Shown: positions 47,886 through 58,640, counted from the first letter of the stretch. The stretch: DNA of 64,000 nt from Tiliqua scincoides (GCF_035046505.1 NC_089826.1:71235254-71299253), one strand, 5' to 3'. Numbers and translations are program-made. The notes: generated from the letters alone by a model not told the origin.

Positions 47886-48179
47886 CTGTACAGGGCTTGA
47901 CAAAGCCTTGAGTTCAGGGAAGGGATTTCCTAGAAACGTGTTTATGCGACCTGTATTTACTTGTCACTTTTGGACCTCATTCAGTGTTGAATGTACACAA
48001 ATTATAAAGGTACTTCCACAACAGACATAAACCTGAACTTTAGTGTACACATAACCCAATGCACCCCAATTGCCAGAAAAAAAGCTATATTGCATCTCTT
48101 CTCCCAAACTTTAGTCATGAATTTTGTCCCTTAACAATGGCCAGAGTTTCAGCATCGACCAGAGGAAGCACTGGGATGT

Positions 48180-48610
48180 AAGGCTGCAATCCTATACACA
48201 ATTTCCTGGGAGTAAGTCCCATTGAAATCAGTTGGCCTTACATCTAAGTAGATATGCCTAGGATTATGCTGGAAGGCTGCAAGCCTATCCACACTTTCCT
48301 GGGAGTGAGCCCCATTAACAATAATGGAACTTATTCTGAGTAGACATGCATAGGCTGCAAGTCTATCCATGCTTTCCTGGAAATAAGCCCCATTGACTAT
48401 AGTGGGGCTTACTTCTGAGTAGAAATGTATAGGATTGGGCTGTGAAGCTGCAACCCTATCCACACTTGGGTGTAAGCCTCATTGGCTATAATGGGGCTTA
48501 CTTCTGAGTAGACACGCTCGGGCTCTGAGGCCGCCATGCCATCCACACTTGCCCGGGAGTGAGCCCCACTGACCGCAGTGAGACTTGCTTCCGAGTAGAC
48601 GCTCCAGGCG
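48180..48610. repeat. Tandem array of self-complementary repeat at the PDS5A promoter
   Basis: Five head-to-tail units start near 48183, 48275, 48352, 48447 and 48529. Each has the pattern GGCTGCAATCCTATCC, GGGAGTAAGCCCCATT, a short centre, AATGGGGCTTACT and TCTGAGTAGA. The two halves pair as an inverted repeat. The last unit is CG-rich and lies in the CpG island. Confidence 0.85.
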
Positions 48611-49130
48611 GGACTGCGGCCTCCTGCCCAGCGCAGGGCGGCGCCCGCTGCCCGCCTGGGCCGGCGAGAGCGCGGAAGGGGAGGGACGGGCAGGCGACGT
48701 GGGGCCGCTCTCCTCCCGGGCTGCCCTTCCGCGGCCGGCCGGGGAGCGGCACTGTTTCCCGGCCGAGGCGGAGTGAGCGCCCGCTCTGCCGCCCGAGAGG
48801 TTTCCCGGAGAGCAGCGCCGGGCTGAGGGGAGGACGCGAGTGGCGCGGGCCGGCGGGCGGGCGGGAGGCCACGCTGGTTGTCGCCGCCGCCGCCGCCGCC
48901 CAGCACAGGACGGCCGTCTCCCGCTCCCGCTCCCCCAGCTGCACCAGCGGGCCGCTCCATGCTGCACCTTCCGGAGCTGCATGAGGTAAAAAGGCGGGCG
49001 GGCGGGCGGCCCGGCGCGCTCGGCTCTCCGGCTGCGGTGTGCGCCCCTCCCCTGGCGTGGCCCTTTGGGGGGGGCATCGAGGGGGGCGAGGCGCGATCTC
49101 TGCGGGGGGGAGGGGTCCTGAGGTGGAAGT
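48500..49130 (+). promoter_or_regulatory. PDS5A: CpG island, probable PDS5A promoter
   Basis: Very CG-dense DNA with a CGC/GCC trinucleotide run near 48878-48902 and many GC boxes (GGGCGG), then a plus-strand donor at 48985. It sits about 1 kb before the first PDS5A coding exon. The upstream edge merges with a tandem array of self-complementary repeats whose last, CG-rich unit (to about 48610) lies inside the island. Transcription start not determined. Confidence 0.85.
48780..48985 (+). other. PDS5A: Probable non-coding exon 1 of PDS5A
   Basis: Ends CATGAG|GTAAAA at 48985/48986, a strong donor in the CpG island, on the same strand as and upstream of the PDS5A start codon exon. The 5' border is a guess; the exon could begin anywhere in about 48600-48900. 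Confidence 0.55.
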
Positions 49131-49240
49131 TGAGGGAAAGTGGCCTCAGGGAGGGTGCTCGGCTGGGCTGTCCCCCCACCGAGCTGAACACGAGGGACGG
49201 TTGGGGGGAGGGCTTGGAGGGGGGGAGGGGCTGTGCTGTC
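49060..49240 (+). other. PDS5A: G-run cluster downstream of the PDS5A first exon
   Basis: Several runs of four to eight G lie close together (49066-49088, 49103-49115, 49203-49230) on the coding strand just after the exon 1 donor. Spacing would allow G-quadruplexes in the DNA or the nascent RNA. Inference from composition only. Confidence 0.6.
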
Positions 49241-49329
49241 CCCGGGGTTGTACCCCCTCACCCCTCCGGCTCTCCCCCTCCTGGCTTCTGTGTCTCTGGA
49301 TAGTTTTGAGGCCTAACAGTTTAGGCCTC

Positions 49330-49610
49330 ACCTCCCAGGCTGGCTGGAAGTGCCTGCCTGGGAACCCTTTGTTGGGGGGCCAGGATTCCCCCCACCCGTC
49401 CCTTTCCTCCTTCCTTCCCCCTCCCTCTACCCCCTGCCTCACAAGGGGGTCTTTGTTTATTGGGGGGCTTCATTGTGAACCTCCCCTCCCAGGTTGGCTG
49501 GAAAGTGGAACCTCTTGCGGGGGACGCCAGGATTCCGCCACCCACCCCCTTTCCTTCTCCCCTGCCCCCCAAGGGGGTCTTTGTTTATTGGGGGGCTTCA
49601 TTGTGAAGCA
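49330..49610. repeat. Direct duplication of about 130-150 bp in PDS5A intron 1
   Basis: The blocks CTCCCAGG..GGCTGGAA, GCCAGGATTC and AGGGGGTCTTTGTTTATTGG then GGGGGCTTCATTGTGAA occur twice (for example at 49445 and 49573). Small indels separate the two units. Confidence 0.85.
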
Positions 49611-49907
49611 GGGTGGCAGCCCAACTCATCATGCTGGGCTCAGAGTGGCCACCCAGTGAAAGGAGGCAGTGGGGAGAGGGGGTGGTGTTGGGGGAAGCAT
49701 GAACCCCCACGTAAGTGGGGGGCTGGTGGTGGACCTCACTGGGAACCAGCAGGGGCTTCTTTTGAATCGAGGTTTAGAAATGGGGGAGGGCCAAAAAAAA
49801 GAGGTTTAGAAAGTCGCCTCCACTCCATTGAACTTTTGTTTTCTGACCGATAGAGGCCGGTAGAGGACTGTGGAGAAGAAGGAAACTTTATAACCAGCAG
49901 CACCAGG

Positions 49908-50027
49908 ATGGATTTTCCATCTACCCAACCAAAGCCTCCTGCCGATGGCAAAATCATCTTCTACCCTCCAGGAGTTAAGGAGATCACAGATAAAATTACA
50001 AATGACGAAGTCGTCAAGCGCTTGAAG
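49908..50027 (+). CDS. PDS5A: PDS5A first coding exon (N-terminal 40 codons)
   Basis: PDS5A is a HEAT-repeat cohesin regulator that binds RAD21, WAPL and sororin on chromatin and tunes sister-chromatid cohesion and loop length. The exon reads from ATG at 49908: [16 protein letters not shown], then [20 protein letters not shown] and LK before GTAAG at 50028. [13 protein letters not shown] is specific to PDS5A; PDS5B has [13 protein letters not shown] as I recall. The likely acceptor is the TAG at 49851-49853, leaving about 54 nt of 5' UTR in this exon. The family continues with MVVKTFMDMDQD in the next exon, which is not in this window, so this is a 5' partial gene. The N-terminus before DGKI looks shorter than in human. 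Confidence 0.93.
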
Positions 50028-50139
50028 GTAAGATCCTTTCCCCTTTTCACACCCCCCCCCCCCCCGATTTGCCATTCTGGACAAATCTGTCATCAAATCT
50101 ATTGCTTTCTCCCCCACCCCCATACCTATTATCCTGGAG

Positions 50140-50368
50140 CAGTGATTTTTTAGCCACTGTGCTGCGGCACACTGGTGTGCCGTGGATCGTCCACAGGTGT
50201 GCCATGGGACTTCAGGGAGAGTCATTTATTAATAGGGCCCTTGGGGGATGTCAGGCCCCTACCAGCAGTATGATGTGCCTTGTCAATGATAAAAAAACTG
50301 ATTGTGTGCCTTGACAATCTTGGTGCCTTGTCAGTGTGCTGTGAGATGAAAAAGGTTGAAAATTGGTG
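50140..50368. mobile_element. hAT MITE, 229 bp (left of a back-to-back pair)
   Basis: Starts CAGTGATTTTTTAGCC and ends GGTTGAAAATTGGTG; inside, CACACTGGTGTGCC is typical of the 61838-62062 family. Flanks TCCTGGAG and TCCTAGAT match at 6 of 8. The right flank is also the left flank of the next hAT. Confidence 0.82.
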
Positions 50369-50376
50369 TCCTAGAT

Positions 50377-50694
50377 CAGTGTTTCTCAATGTTTGTTCTC
50401 CGCTGTACACCTATTCAAAGTGCCACCGGAAGTAACTGGTGATGACATAATTGCCAGTTACTTCTGGGTTGAAAGGCCAAATGAGACATGACAAACACCA
50501 GTGAGAGAGGCTCAGTGGACAGGAGGCTTTTTTGAGTGTGGAAAAGCATGCTTTGGAGCCTCCTTCCACTGTTTGCTGTGTTGCATTCCTGTTCTCACTG
50601 CCAGGCAGCAGGTGTCTAGGGGTCCTGCAAGTACAACCAGACACCACCTCAAATAACTACTGGTGGTACCCGTACCGATGGTTGAGAAACACTA
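50377..50694. mobile_element. hAT MITE, 318 bp (right of a back-to-back pair)
   Basis: Starts CAGTGTTTCTCAATG and ends GTTGAGAAACACTA. It begins exactly 8 bp after the previous hAT ends. Flanks TCCTAGAT and GCCTAGTG share the CCTAG core. Confidence 0.78.
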
Positions 50695-50889
50695 GCCTAG
50701 TGGTTTTTTAGGCAAATGTATGTTTTCAGTATGTTCTTGTACCAGAGGTTGATAAGATTTATAGTCCAGTTTTACATATGCCAATTATGCTCTGTTGTAC
50801 AAATAAAAATTCTTCTCTTAGAAATGTTTTGGGAGGTAGCTCAAATTTTTGAGGTGGGTTCTCAGTTTCTAAGGAGTTTAAAAGTCTTA

Positions 50890-51060
50890 GGGTACAATCC
50901 TAACCAACTTTCCAGCACCAAAGTGAGGGCAATGCAGCTCTGAGGTAAGGGAACAAACATTGAGGAGGCCTCTCTGTCTGCACCCAACTGTAGGATGCAG
51001 CACATCATGCCCCATTGGCACAGCTGGGTCAGCACTGGAAAGCTGGTTAGGATTTGGACC
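50890..51060. mobile_element. Harbinger-like MITE, 171 bp
   Basis: Starts GGGTACAATCCTAACC and ends GGTTAGGATTTGGACC, long imperfect inverted repeats. Flanked on both sides by TTA, the 3-bp target duplication typical of PIF/Harbinger. Confidence 0.8.
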
Positions 51061-52249
51061 TTAGAGTTTTTCTATAGACATGGGTTATGCTTAGTTGACG
51101 TGAATTAAGAATTCTTGTAGCTTGTAAAAAATTTTTTTTGAGAGATGTGGTATAGTTGAGTCATCAATCTATTGACAAGTTATATAAAACTCTACCATTG
51201 AAAGATAGTGCATGCAAAGTCACTGACTTTATTAAAATTTAAATGTGGTCTATAAGTAATATAGTTGATATTTGTTACATGTACTATGAAACTGGGATGC
51301 CAAATTTTTCCTAGAACTAACATTTATTTTGACTTCATCATGACTCAAAAATGGTGCGTGTGTTCCCTATATTTTGGAAAAAATCAAAGTTACAATCAAG
51401 AGGTGGTTATATAATAAAGCAGTCACTAAATATGTGAACTCTTAAATTGCATTCAGAACTCCACAAATTCCCTCACTAGTGTGCCAATGACAAGTGCTTC
51501 TCCCCAGATTCCCTGTGAATTGCAGAAAATGTAGGGTAGGAGCAGGGCTGCCCATCCCTCCTTGCAGTGAGGTTTGCAAACATCAGAAAGTGCTGTTTAT
51601 GGCTTCTGCAAAAGTCACTGAGGGGATATGTGCATGATTGGCAGATGCCTCACTTGAGAGGATGGAAGATGTGTGATCACCCAATCCAAGGCTGTGGTAA
51701 GGACCCTGAATGATCTGCCACAAAGCAGCAGAGTGCAGTCTCCCAGTTGCTATTGCAGCCAAGATTCAGTCTAGTGAGGTTGATGTTGGAAGGGTTGCAT
51801 GGGAATGGTTGCATGCTCTAGCCTAGTCACAGTCTCAGCGAGGCATTGGCTCAATTGTCTGAGCAATTGAAGTTGACTCTTCTGGTCCTGCATGCTCTTG
51901 GAAACTTTCAGGTGGTGGGAGAGAGAATTTCTGGGACAGGAGAAAAAGGTGCAGGCTGCCAAGGTGAAATTCTCTGTTACCCTTTGAAGTGCTGAAGTAG
52001 GGGTAATAGAAGAGTAGGAGGAGTGTGGGTGAACCAGGGAGACAAAAAAAAAGCAGAGCTCCAGTAGGAGAGAAGATGTTGGAGGCTTGGGGGGGGGAAG
52101 ATTAGTAACAATAAAAATAATGGTTTCTGATAATCCAAATCAAAATTTGTGGACCCTGAGTTTGAAGTAAATTTGTTGTTGCTGCAGCCTTGGTAGGTAG
52201 ATTTTCAGTATTGGATTCAAATGGTATTTCGACTCTAGTTGCAAGAAAT

Positions 52250-52510
52250 ATCTAGGCCCTTTGCTAACTAGGATGCAGGGCTGGGAGGACTCAATCATGC
52301 TTCAGTCTCTCCTTTCCACATCTGACTCTGAGACCCTTGATAGGGTCGCTGCCTTTTTATCTGGGGTAATTGCCAGGCAGAGCTCTGGAACTCTGGGCAG
52401 TATGTGAGGAAAAGACTGATGTCTATGTTGTGGTGTCTTTGTATATTTTTGTTTTGTTTTGTTCTTTCTCTGTATTTTATGCCAATAAAGGTCTACTGAA
52501 CTGAACTGAC
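52250..52510 (+). mobile_element. 3' end of the same second LINE type
   Basis: Plus-strand reading SDSETLDRVAAFLSGVIARQ followed by a stop, matching the C-terminus of the 11-12 kb LINE ([20 protein letters not shown]). It then ends TTATGCCAATAAAGGTCTAC and a CTGAA repeat tail. This copy supplies the family's normal stop and tail. Confidence 0.8.
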
Positions 52511-53164
52511 TCTAGTTTGAGGTAGCAGCACATATATGTGATAATGCTGCAATTAATTTGCCTGCATATTTAGGTTTGGTATCTGGTAGCTCTTGAGATT
52601 TGTAGTTGGTGATTGTCCATCTTTGTAAAACTTCAGAAATAATCTTAACCACCTTTTGCTGTTTTTGAAAGTTATGTTTCTGGTGGGATGACAGGTAGGG
52701 AATATGAAAAGTCTGTTCAAGAGATGAATTTGGTTCTTTGGTGCAGAAGACGTGTAGGAACTGATTTGTCAGTAGTGAGTTTTGGTGTCCATTACAGTCC
52801 TGCACTAGAAGTCCACCTTTATGTTAGGTGTTGAATTCAGCTATAAGATTATAACAGTTGTAGAAAGGAAGAGAAATGTATGTGGTGGTGTTTCTGTTAG
52901 GGTTAGCCTAGGGTTGCAGATTGTGTCTGTGCTAGGTAGTTAGCTAAAATCTGTGCTTACCACCAGCTCTGTCCTGAGGAACAGTCAGGATCCTGTCTAT
53001 ATGGGAGTGAATGGTCTCTGAAACCAAGTGTGACTGGGGCAAGCTTCCTTCCCATCTCTGTACTGGAGAAAGGGTAGGGCTCCTCCATGTCACTCTGAAT
53101 TTGGGGATGCTCACAAAATACCAAGCTGTCTTTCACAGTCCCTACATTTCACCAGATTTTAGAG

Positions 53165-53518
53165 TAGGGGTTGTCAGACATAAGGCCCACAATCTGGCCT
53201 GTGGAAGCTCTTTATTGGGGCCTTGGGCTCTCTTAGCACCCTGATCAGCTGCTGAGGTGTCACTTCTGAAAGGGCAGGATAATTGGGCTCTTCCATATTT
53301 TGAAAATATAATCAAAATTCGCATGTTTGCTATTCTGTTATTTGTAGCTAATGAGTTCCTAAGTGAGGGAAAAGCTCTTGTTTATTGGTCATCACCTGTT
53401 TAATGACAGAAAAGCTCTTGTGTCTGGTCATCAACTGCTTAATGACATCACTTCCAGCCCTCAGCAGGCATTGTGAGTACTGTGTGGCCTGCTGTTTGAA
53501 ATGAGTTTGGCACCCCTG
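53165..53518. mobile_element. hAT MITE, 354 bp (left of a back-to-back pair)
   Basis: Starts TAGGGGTTGTCAGAC and ends GTTTGGCACCCCTG. Flanks TTTTAGAG and CTCTAGAG match at 6 of 8. Inside, a roughly 40-bp unit (GAAAAGCTCTTG...) is tandemly duplicated at about 53369-53447. Confidence 0.78.
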
Positions 53519-53526
53519 CTCTAGAG

Positions 53527-53967
53527 GTGATGTTCAAACTTTTTGGCAGGAGGGCCATATCATCTCTTACACTGTGTCGGAGGGCCAGGGGAAAAAAAGA
53601 ATTAATTTATATTTCAAATTTGAATAAATTTATATAAATGAATGTATTAGAGATGGAACTTATATGAATGAATGATGGTCTTGCAATAGCTTAAAGCCTA
53701 TAAAAGGGCTTGCACAAAGCAAGGCTGGCCTTTCCTTCACTGCCATTGCTGCATCGCAGACATGAAATAACAAGCAGTGGAGGGAGCCCTCATCCGATGG
53801 CTCACGCAAGAGGTCAAACTGTTGCCCCCACACTGAGGGCAGTTGCATTGGGCCAGTGTGGGCTCCAGTAAGTCTTCAAAGGGCCAGAGGCTCAGGGGGC
53901 CTACAGTCCGGATTGGAAGTCCCTGAAGACCACAAATGACCCGCAGGCTGGGGTTTGGGCACCCCTG
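53527..53967. mobile_element. hAT MITE, 441 bp (right of a back-to-back pair)
   Basis: Begins GTGATGTTCAAACT and ends GGGTTTGGGCACCCCTG. Perfect target duplication CTCTAGAG at 53519-53526 and 53968-53975. Inside it matches the 12718-13179 family in reverse orientation. Confidence 0.88.
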
Positions 53968-54548
53968 CTCTAGAGAGAGGTGAAGATTCTTATAAGAGTG
54001 AAAAAGAGTCCCTATAACTTTGTGTTATAAGGTTGTGTTTGGTCACTTGGGTCAACCTTGAGAAAGGCTTTAATAGTGGGACATAAACTTTGAAATGGGA
54101 GATTATAGGTAATCAGCATGTAACTGGATGTCTAGATTGAACATGGTGAACAAACCTTTTGAAGTAACTTGTTCCTTAACTTCATGGGAATGGATTTCTT
54201 CCACATTGTGATTCTGTTCTTATATAAAGCATAGTGAATGAGTGCAGAGGTTGTGCATAGCAGCTCATTATGATGAAAATCATTGCCTGATCCTGGTCAC
54301 TGTGTTTCTGTACTCCATAGCCATCCAAAAGCTGCATATCAGCTGAACAGTAAGAGCAGATAACTTTTGGTTACTATATTAGAATGAAGAGAAGATGTTT
54401 CAAAATACATTGGCTCTCTGAGTTACAGACAGCTGTGTCAGCACTTTTGCACAGTCGCAGTATGTCCTTTAGTGTTGCTTTCACGCAGATATAATAGTGT
54501 TGGGCCTGCTAGACTTGGTTGTTTCAAAATATGTACATTTTTGACATC

Positions 54549-54996
54549 TGTACGGGCAGGAGGTCTGGTCTAGAGGGTAGAGCCTCCGTTAGCCCGAAGA
54601 TTACATCAGAAGGTCACCAGTTTGAGGACACCGGCAGTTCCCTGACGGCTGAGAATGGTGAGACCTTGAAGCAGCTGACAAGCCGAGCTGAGTGATTCCA
54701 CCTGCTCTTGGTGTGAGCAAGAAGTGTCTTGGCTGCCCTCCATGTGAGAGATGGAGCTGCTTGTCAGCCTGCGTGGGAGAACTGGAGGCCAGAAGTGAGA
54801 CCAAACCAGGAAGATCCATTCTGAAATGTGGTTGGTTCTTGAAAGAGAGAACCTTTATGATTGTCAGAATCCCCTTGAGGGATTTAGAAGTGCCTGCCTA
54901 TGTAAACCACCTTGAATCAAGTCAGAGGGGTAATCCGATGACCAGAAAGGCGGTATATAAATACCTAGTTAATATCATCATCATCATCATCATCTC
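54549..54996 (+). mobile_element. Sauria-type SINE with ATC tail
   Basis: Head GGTCTGGTCTAGAGGGTAGA with B-box-like CCAGTTTGAGGACAC, tail GAAAGGCGGTATATAAATAC followed by an ATC microsatellite (54973-54994). This head type is, to my memory, common in gecko genomes. Confidence 0.82.
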
Positions 54997-55030
54997 TGGA
55001 AGCAAGCCAGTACATTTGTTAGGGGACTTA

Positions 55031-55208
55031 GGGCACAATCCTAACCCACTTTCCAGCACCAATATAAGGGCAATGAAGCTCCTAGGTAAGGAAACAAAAC
55101 TTCCCTCACTTTGAGGAGGCTGCCGTGAGTGCCCCCCAACTGCAGGATGCTCACATGTCCCTTTGGCACAGCTATGCCAGTGCTGGAAAGTGGGTTAGGA
55201 TTTGGACC
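55031..55208. mobile_element. Harbinger-like MITE, 178 bp
   Basis: Starts GGGCACAATCCTAACCC and ends GGGTTAGGATTTGGACC, with TTA on both flanks. The sequence inside is close to 50890-51060. Confidence 0.82.
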
Positions 55209-56895
55209 TTAGTGTGTCAATTTTGAATTCTGGTGCTGTTAAGATTTCCTTGCATACATTCTTAAGCACTGTAGCAAAATGAGGTAACTTACTATCAAAT
55301 GCATATGGTGAACTTTTTACCAAAACCTAGTAACACACACCCTTGCAATATTGTTAGTTATTACGTACGTGGATAGCAAAATGCTCTGGAATCATTGTTG
55401 GGTAGTTTCTATATATCTTTTATTTAATCTAAATACTTTAAGTATGTTTCAACAAAGAAAGTTTGGAAAGTTCAAGTCCAAATCATCTTTCGTCAAAAGA
55501 ATATTAATGTTTAATAGAGTCATTTGCACTGTCTGAGCAAGTATGCTGGTTAACTGCACTGTTACATTTGTGCTCATGTTGCAAGTTGGGTTTGGTCATT
55601 ACTGAATTTTCACTGCTATCCAGTTACAGTGCTTGTTTCCGTAGCTTTGTATTTATCTTTAAAAACTGGTCCTGATAATTCTTGGATCATCTTTGTATCC
55701 TCCTTTTGTCCTCTTCCATTTGTTTTCTTCCACCCCTTGGTAGTTTGCCTGTCTCTTATATGTTGCTTGGATTTCAGCACGATACCATAGTCTTCCAAAA
55801 CTGAAGGTTGCCAACTGAACTGCATGTGAACTCTGTCTTACTGCTATACAGTTGAGCAGATTTTCTGGTAGAGTTAGAATCTCCAAATGCTTGCCTGCAC
55901 AGATTTGCCTTGTTGGCTGTTTCCATAATTTTTATATACTATAATGATTTAATGCATAACCCTTTACTTGGCACCCTAATAAAATCTTGTTTTAGAAGAA
56001 ATTTCTTTTTGGTTAGATTTATGATCCTGTTATGCCACAGACTGACAAATGTTCTTATTTGTAGAATTGTTTTGATATTTGATCCCTGTGTAAGATTTGT
56101 CCTGCAGCTGGTCAAAGGGGTATTTCAGGTGTGTTGCTTTTGGCTTTGTCTTTTGATACTGTAATCAACCTTGGTGCTATCATTTGTTGTTAGTTCTGTT
56201 AGAAAGGAACTGTTCTTTGGTAACAGTTTTCAGCTTGTGAAAAGACATCCTTTTTTTGCTGTGATTAACTTTGTTGTTGATCATTTGCTGTAATTTTTTT
56301 CTCCCTGTGGTTGTCTCTGTAGGGTTAATCTGCTTCAAGCGCAGTAATATTTTAAATTTTGAGCACTTTTCTGTTTCCATAATGTGTTGATAGCAACTTG
56401 ATGGAGGTGTTAAATGATTAGTTTAATATTTTAACTCCAAAGTGGAGGTAACAAAAAGGGATTTCCCCTTGACTAGTGAGCTAATTAAAAGCCTCTTGCC
56501 ATATATGCCTGCTGAAATGCATGCGGTATTTTCATGCCAGCCCAGAATGTGTGGTGCTGGCATGAAGATTCTACTCATATTTGACCTGATGTGTGTGAAA
56601 AGAGATTTTTTAAATATTTCACTTAACATTTGGGTATTGCTGTGGAAAGGCGTTTTTCATTGACTTCCATGTGGGAACCTTTCCTTCAGCCTAAAGGACT
56701 TGCATTTTAATTGTGACTGACCCAAAAGTGTTTGTAAGTATATTGATATTCTCCTTTTTACCTGGGAATGGGAATGTTAAATTAAGTTCACTGTTATTTT
56801 AGAAGTCAGAATATTTAGACATCACTTTTCAACAAAAAAAGTTCTCGAAAGATTTACATAGCAAAGAAATAAGATGATGTCTCTATCCCAAACAG

Positions 56896-57445
56896 CAGGG
56901 ATCTGCAAATTTTTCAGCCAGAGGGCCACATCAAATATCTGGCAAGGGGTCAAGGGCCAGAAAAAATTAATTTTAAATATAAAATTTAAATAATTAGAGA
57001 TGGAACTTAAATTAATGGGCTCAAATTTCCAGGATTTCTCCGAGCACCAGAGCATTCCACAGAAATAAAGCACACACTTAAATTGACCCCCATTCTCCCA
57101 CCTCCAAGTAGCTTACTTAAATGTATAGGAGTAAATACCTCAGAACCAGCACATCACATGAAACACCTGGAGTGTGTTCTGAGGGCCCAGGAGGCCTTCA
57201 GAGGGCACAAAAAGTTATTTCCGGTTTGGGAGGAAAACCAGGAAATGATGTTTTTTGGCCTTCAGGAGTTCTGAAGCTGTGTGCAGGCTTCTAGGCCCTC
57301 AGAACTCCCTCCAGGTGTGACTGGAGCAGAGCTCCGGTCATGTTCACTCAAGTGGGCCAGAGGTTCTCCAGAGGCTGACCACGAGCCAGATAGAGGCTTG
57401 CCGCAGGCAGCATCTGGCCCCTGGGTCAAGGTTTGGAGACCCCTG
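56896..57445. mobile_element. hAT MITE, 550 bp
   Basis: Starts CAGGGATCTGCAAAT and ends GTTTGGAGACCCCTG. Flanks CCAAACAG and CCAAAGAG match at 7 of 8. Longer relative of 637-919. This is the one clear case whose target lacks a central TA. Confidence 0.82.
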
Positions 57446-58143
57446 CCAAAGAGGCTCACAGTCTCCAAAAAGGAGACATCAGCAAAAAGCCACTTGGGGA
57501 GACACTATGTTGTGATTAATGGGGCAGCTGTGCCCCCGCAAAGTAAAAGAGAGCCACCACTTTAAAATGTGTTGATTTGCTCAGTTGGGAAAGAACTAGT
57601 AGTGCTTATCTTTGGATATTTAGACAATTAAAAAAGATAGTTTGGAACTTAATTTCATTTTGTTGCTGTTGATGGGATTCTTTTATTTAGGTCTAGTTCA
57701 TATTGGCATTGGTTCAGCTGTACTCTTGGATGCTTTAGTCCCTTATGTTTAGAATTCTAGCCCTTTAAAAAGTGTGTTAGATGCTTAGCGAAACTTGCAT
57801 AAACATTCATAATTCTATGTAGCAGTGATGTTTGTATGATGCCTTTAGTGTTAATGTCCTGATTTTTCCCTGGGGCAAATGGGTGGGATGGCATTGGGTC
57901 TGTTGGGATCTAATTTATCATCAGAAAGGCACACATGCATACAGGGAGCCTAGCTTCTCTCCTGCAGACTCCCCCAACTTTCTTTTCTCTAAAACCAACT
58001 CCAGAAGTGAGCTTACTGAGAGAAGTGCTGGGTGATAAACAATAAGGTGGTAAGGTAGGGGAGAGTTCAGTTTCTCTCGTGCATGTAGTTTTTTGATGTG
58101 AAAATATGTGATTGGACCAGATGCATAGGAAGCTGCCTTGCAC

Positions 58144-58215
58144 AGTGGGCCCTTGGTATTCTAGCACCTCCTGAGGATTCCGAAATCCACGGATGGTGGA
58201 GTCCATGAGGAAGGG
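58144..58215. mobile_element. Tigger-like fragment
   Basis: CAGTGGGCCCTTGGTATTC followed by AAATCCACGGATG resembles the left end of Tigger-type (pogo) MITEs. No right end found. Confidence 0.45.
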
Positions 58216-58429
58216 CAAGGTTGTGGCACGACAGTTACTCACATTAGGACCATGCTGGGCCTCTCCTCTCAATGGTCCTCTCCTCTTCCTTCCTTGTGTC
58301 AGTAGTTTGTATGGTTTGAGCTCCAGGTGTGTTAAGGATATTACACACCTGAATATTTCTGCCTTCCCATTAAGACCTGTAGGAGAAGCACTGCTCTGTA
58401 TAATGTCCATTAGAGGTTATTGGACATGC

Positions 58430-58640
58430 GCATAGGAACAAGGCTTCCTCAGTGGCAGCCCTCAGGCTCTGGAATCCCCTCACATAGGAGGTTTACACTG
58501 CTTTATCCTTTCTAGCTGTCTGTCTATACTGTCTCTAATCAGTTTGTTGATTTTTTTCCTTAACTGTCTGATTGTGCTTTGTTTATTTTGTAATGTTAAA
58601 ACATGCATTTTGGATCTGGTCAATGTAGCTTATTGAACAA
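58430..58640 (+). mobile_element. L2-like LINE 3' scrap
   Basis: A short decayed stretch with VAALRLWNPL-like coding near 58455-58480, then T-rich DNA similar in style to the 3' end at 59.9 kb. Assignment rests on this short motif only. Confidence 0.4.

Larger units (their letters stand above)
42620..48180. other. Spacer between the N4BP2 and PDS5A promoters
   Basis: About 5.6 kb with no supported gene. It holds two hAT elements (42996-44014, 47005-47885), a tRNA-like SINE piece near 44765, a possible LTR (about 45640-46490), small self-complementary repeats and a Sauria SINE. The stretch 44830-45640 shows nothing I recognise. Confidence 0.7.

Noticed and set aside
48409-49261. Overlapping minus-strand open frames of 260 codons in the CpG island
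   Set aside because: High G+C suppresses stops; the proteins are Pro/Ala/Arg-rich, without domains, and antisense to the PDS5A promoter.
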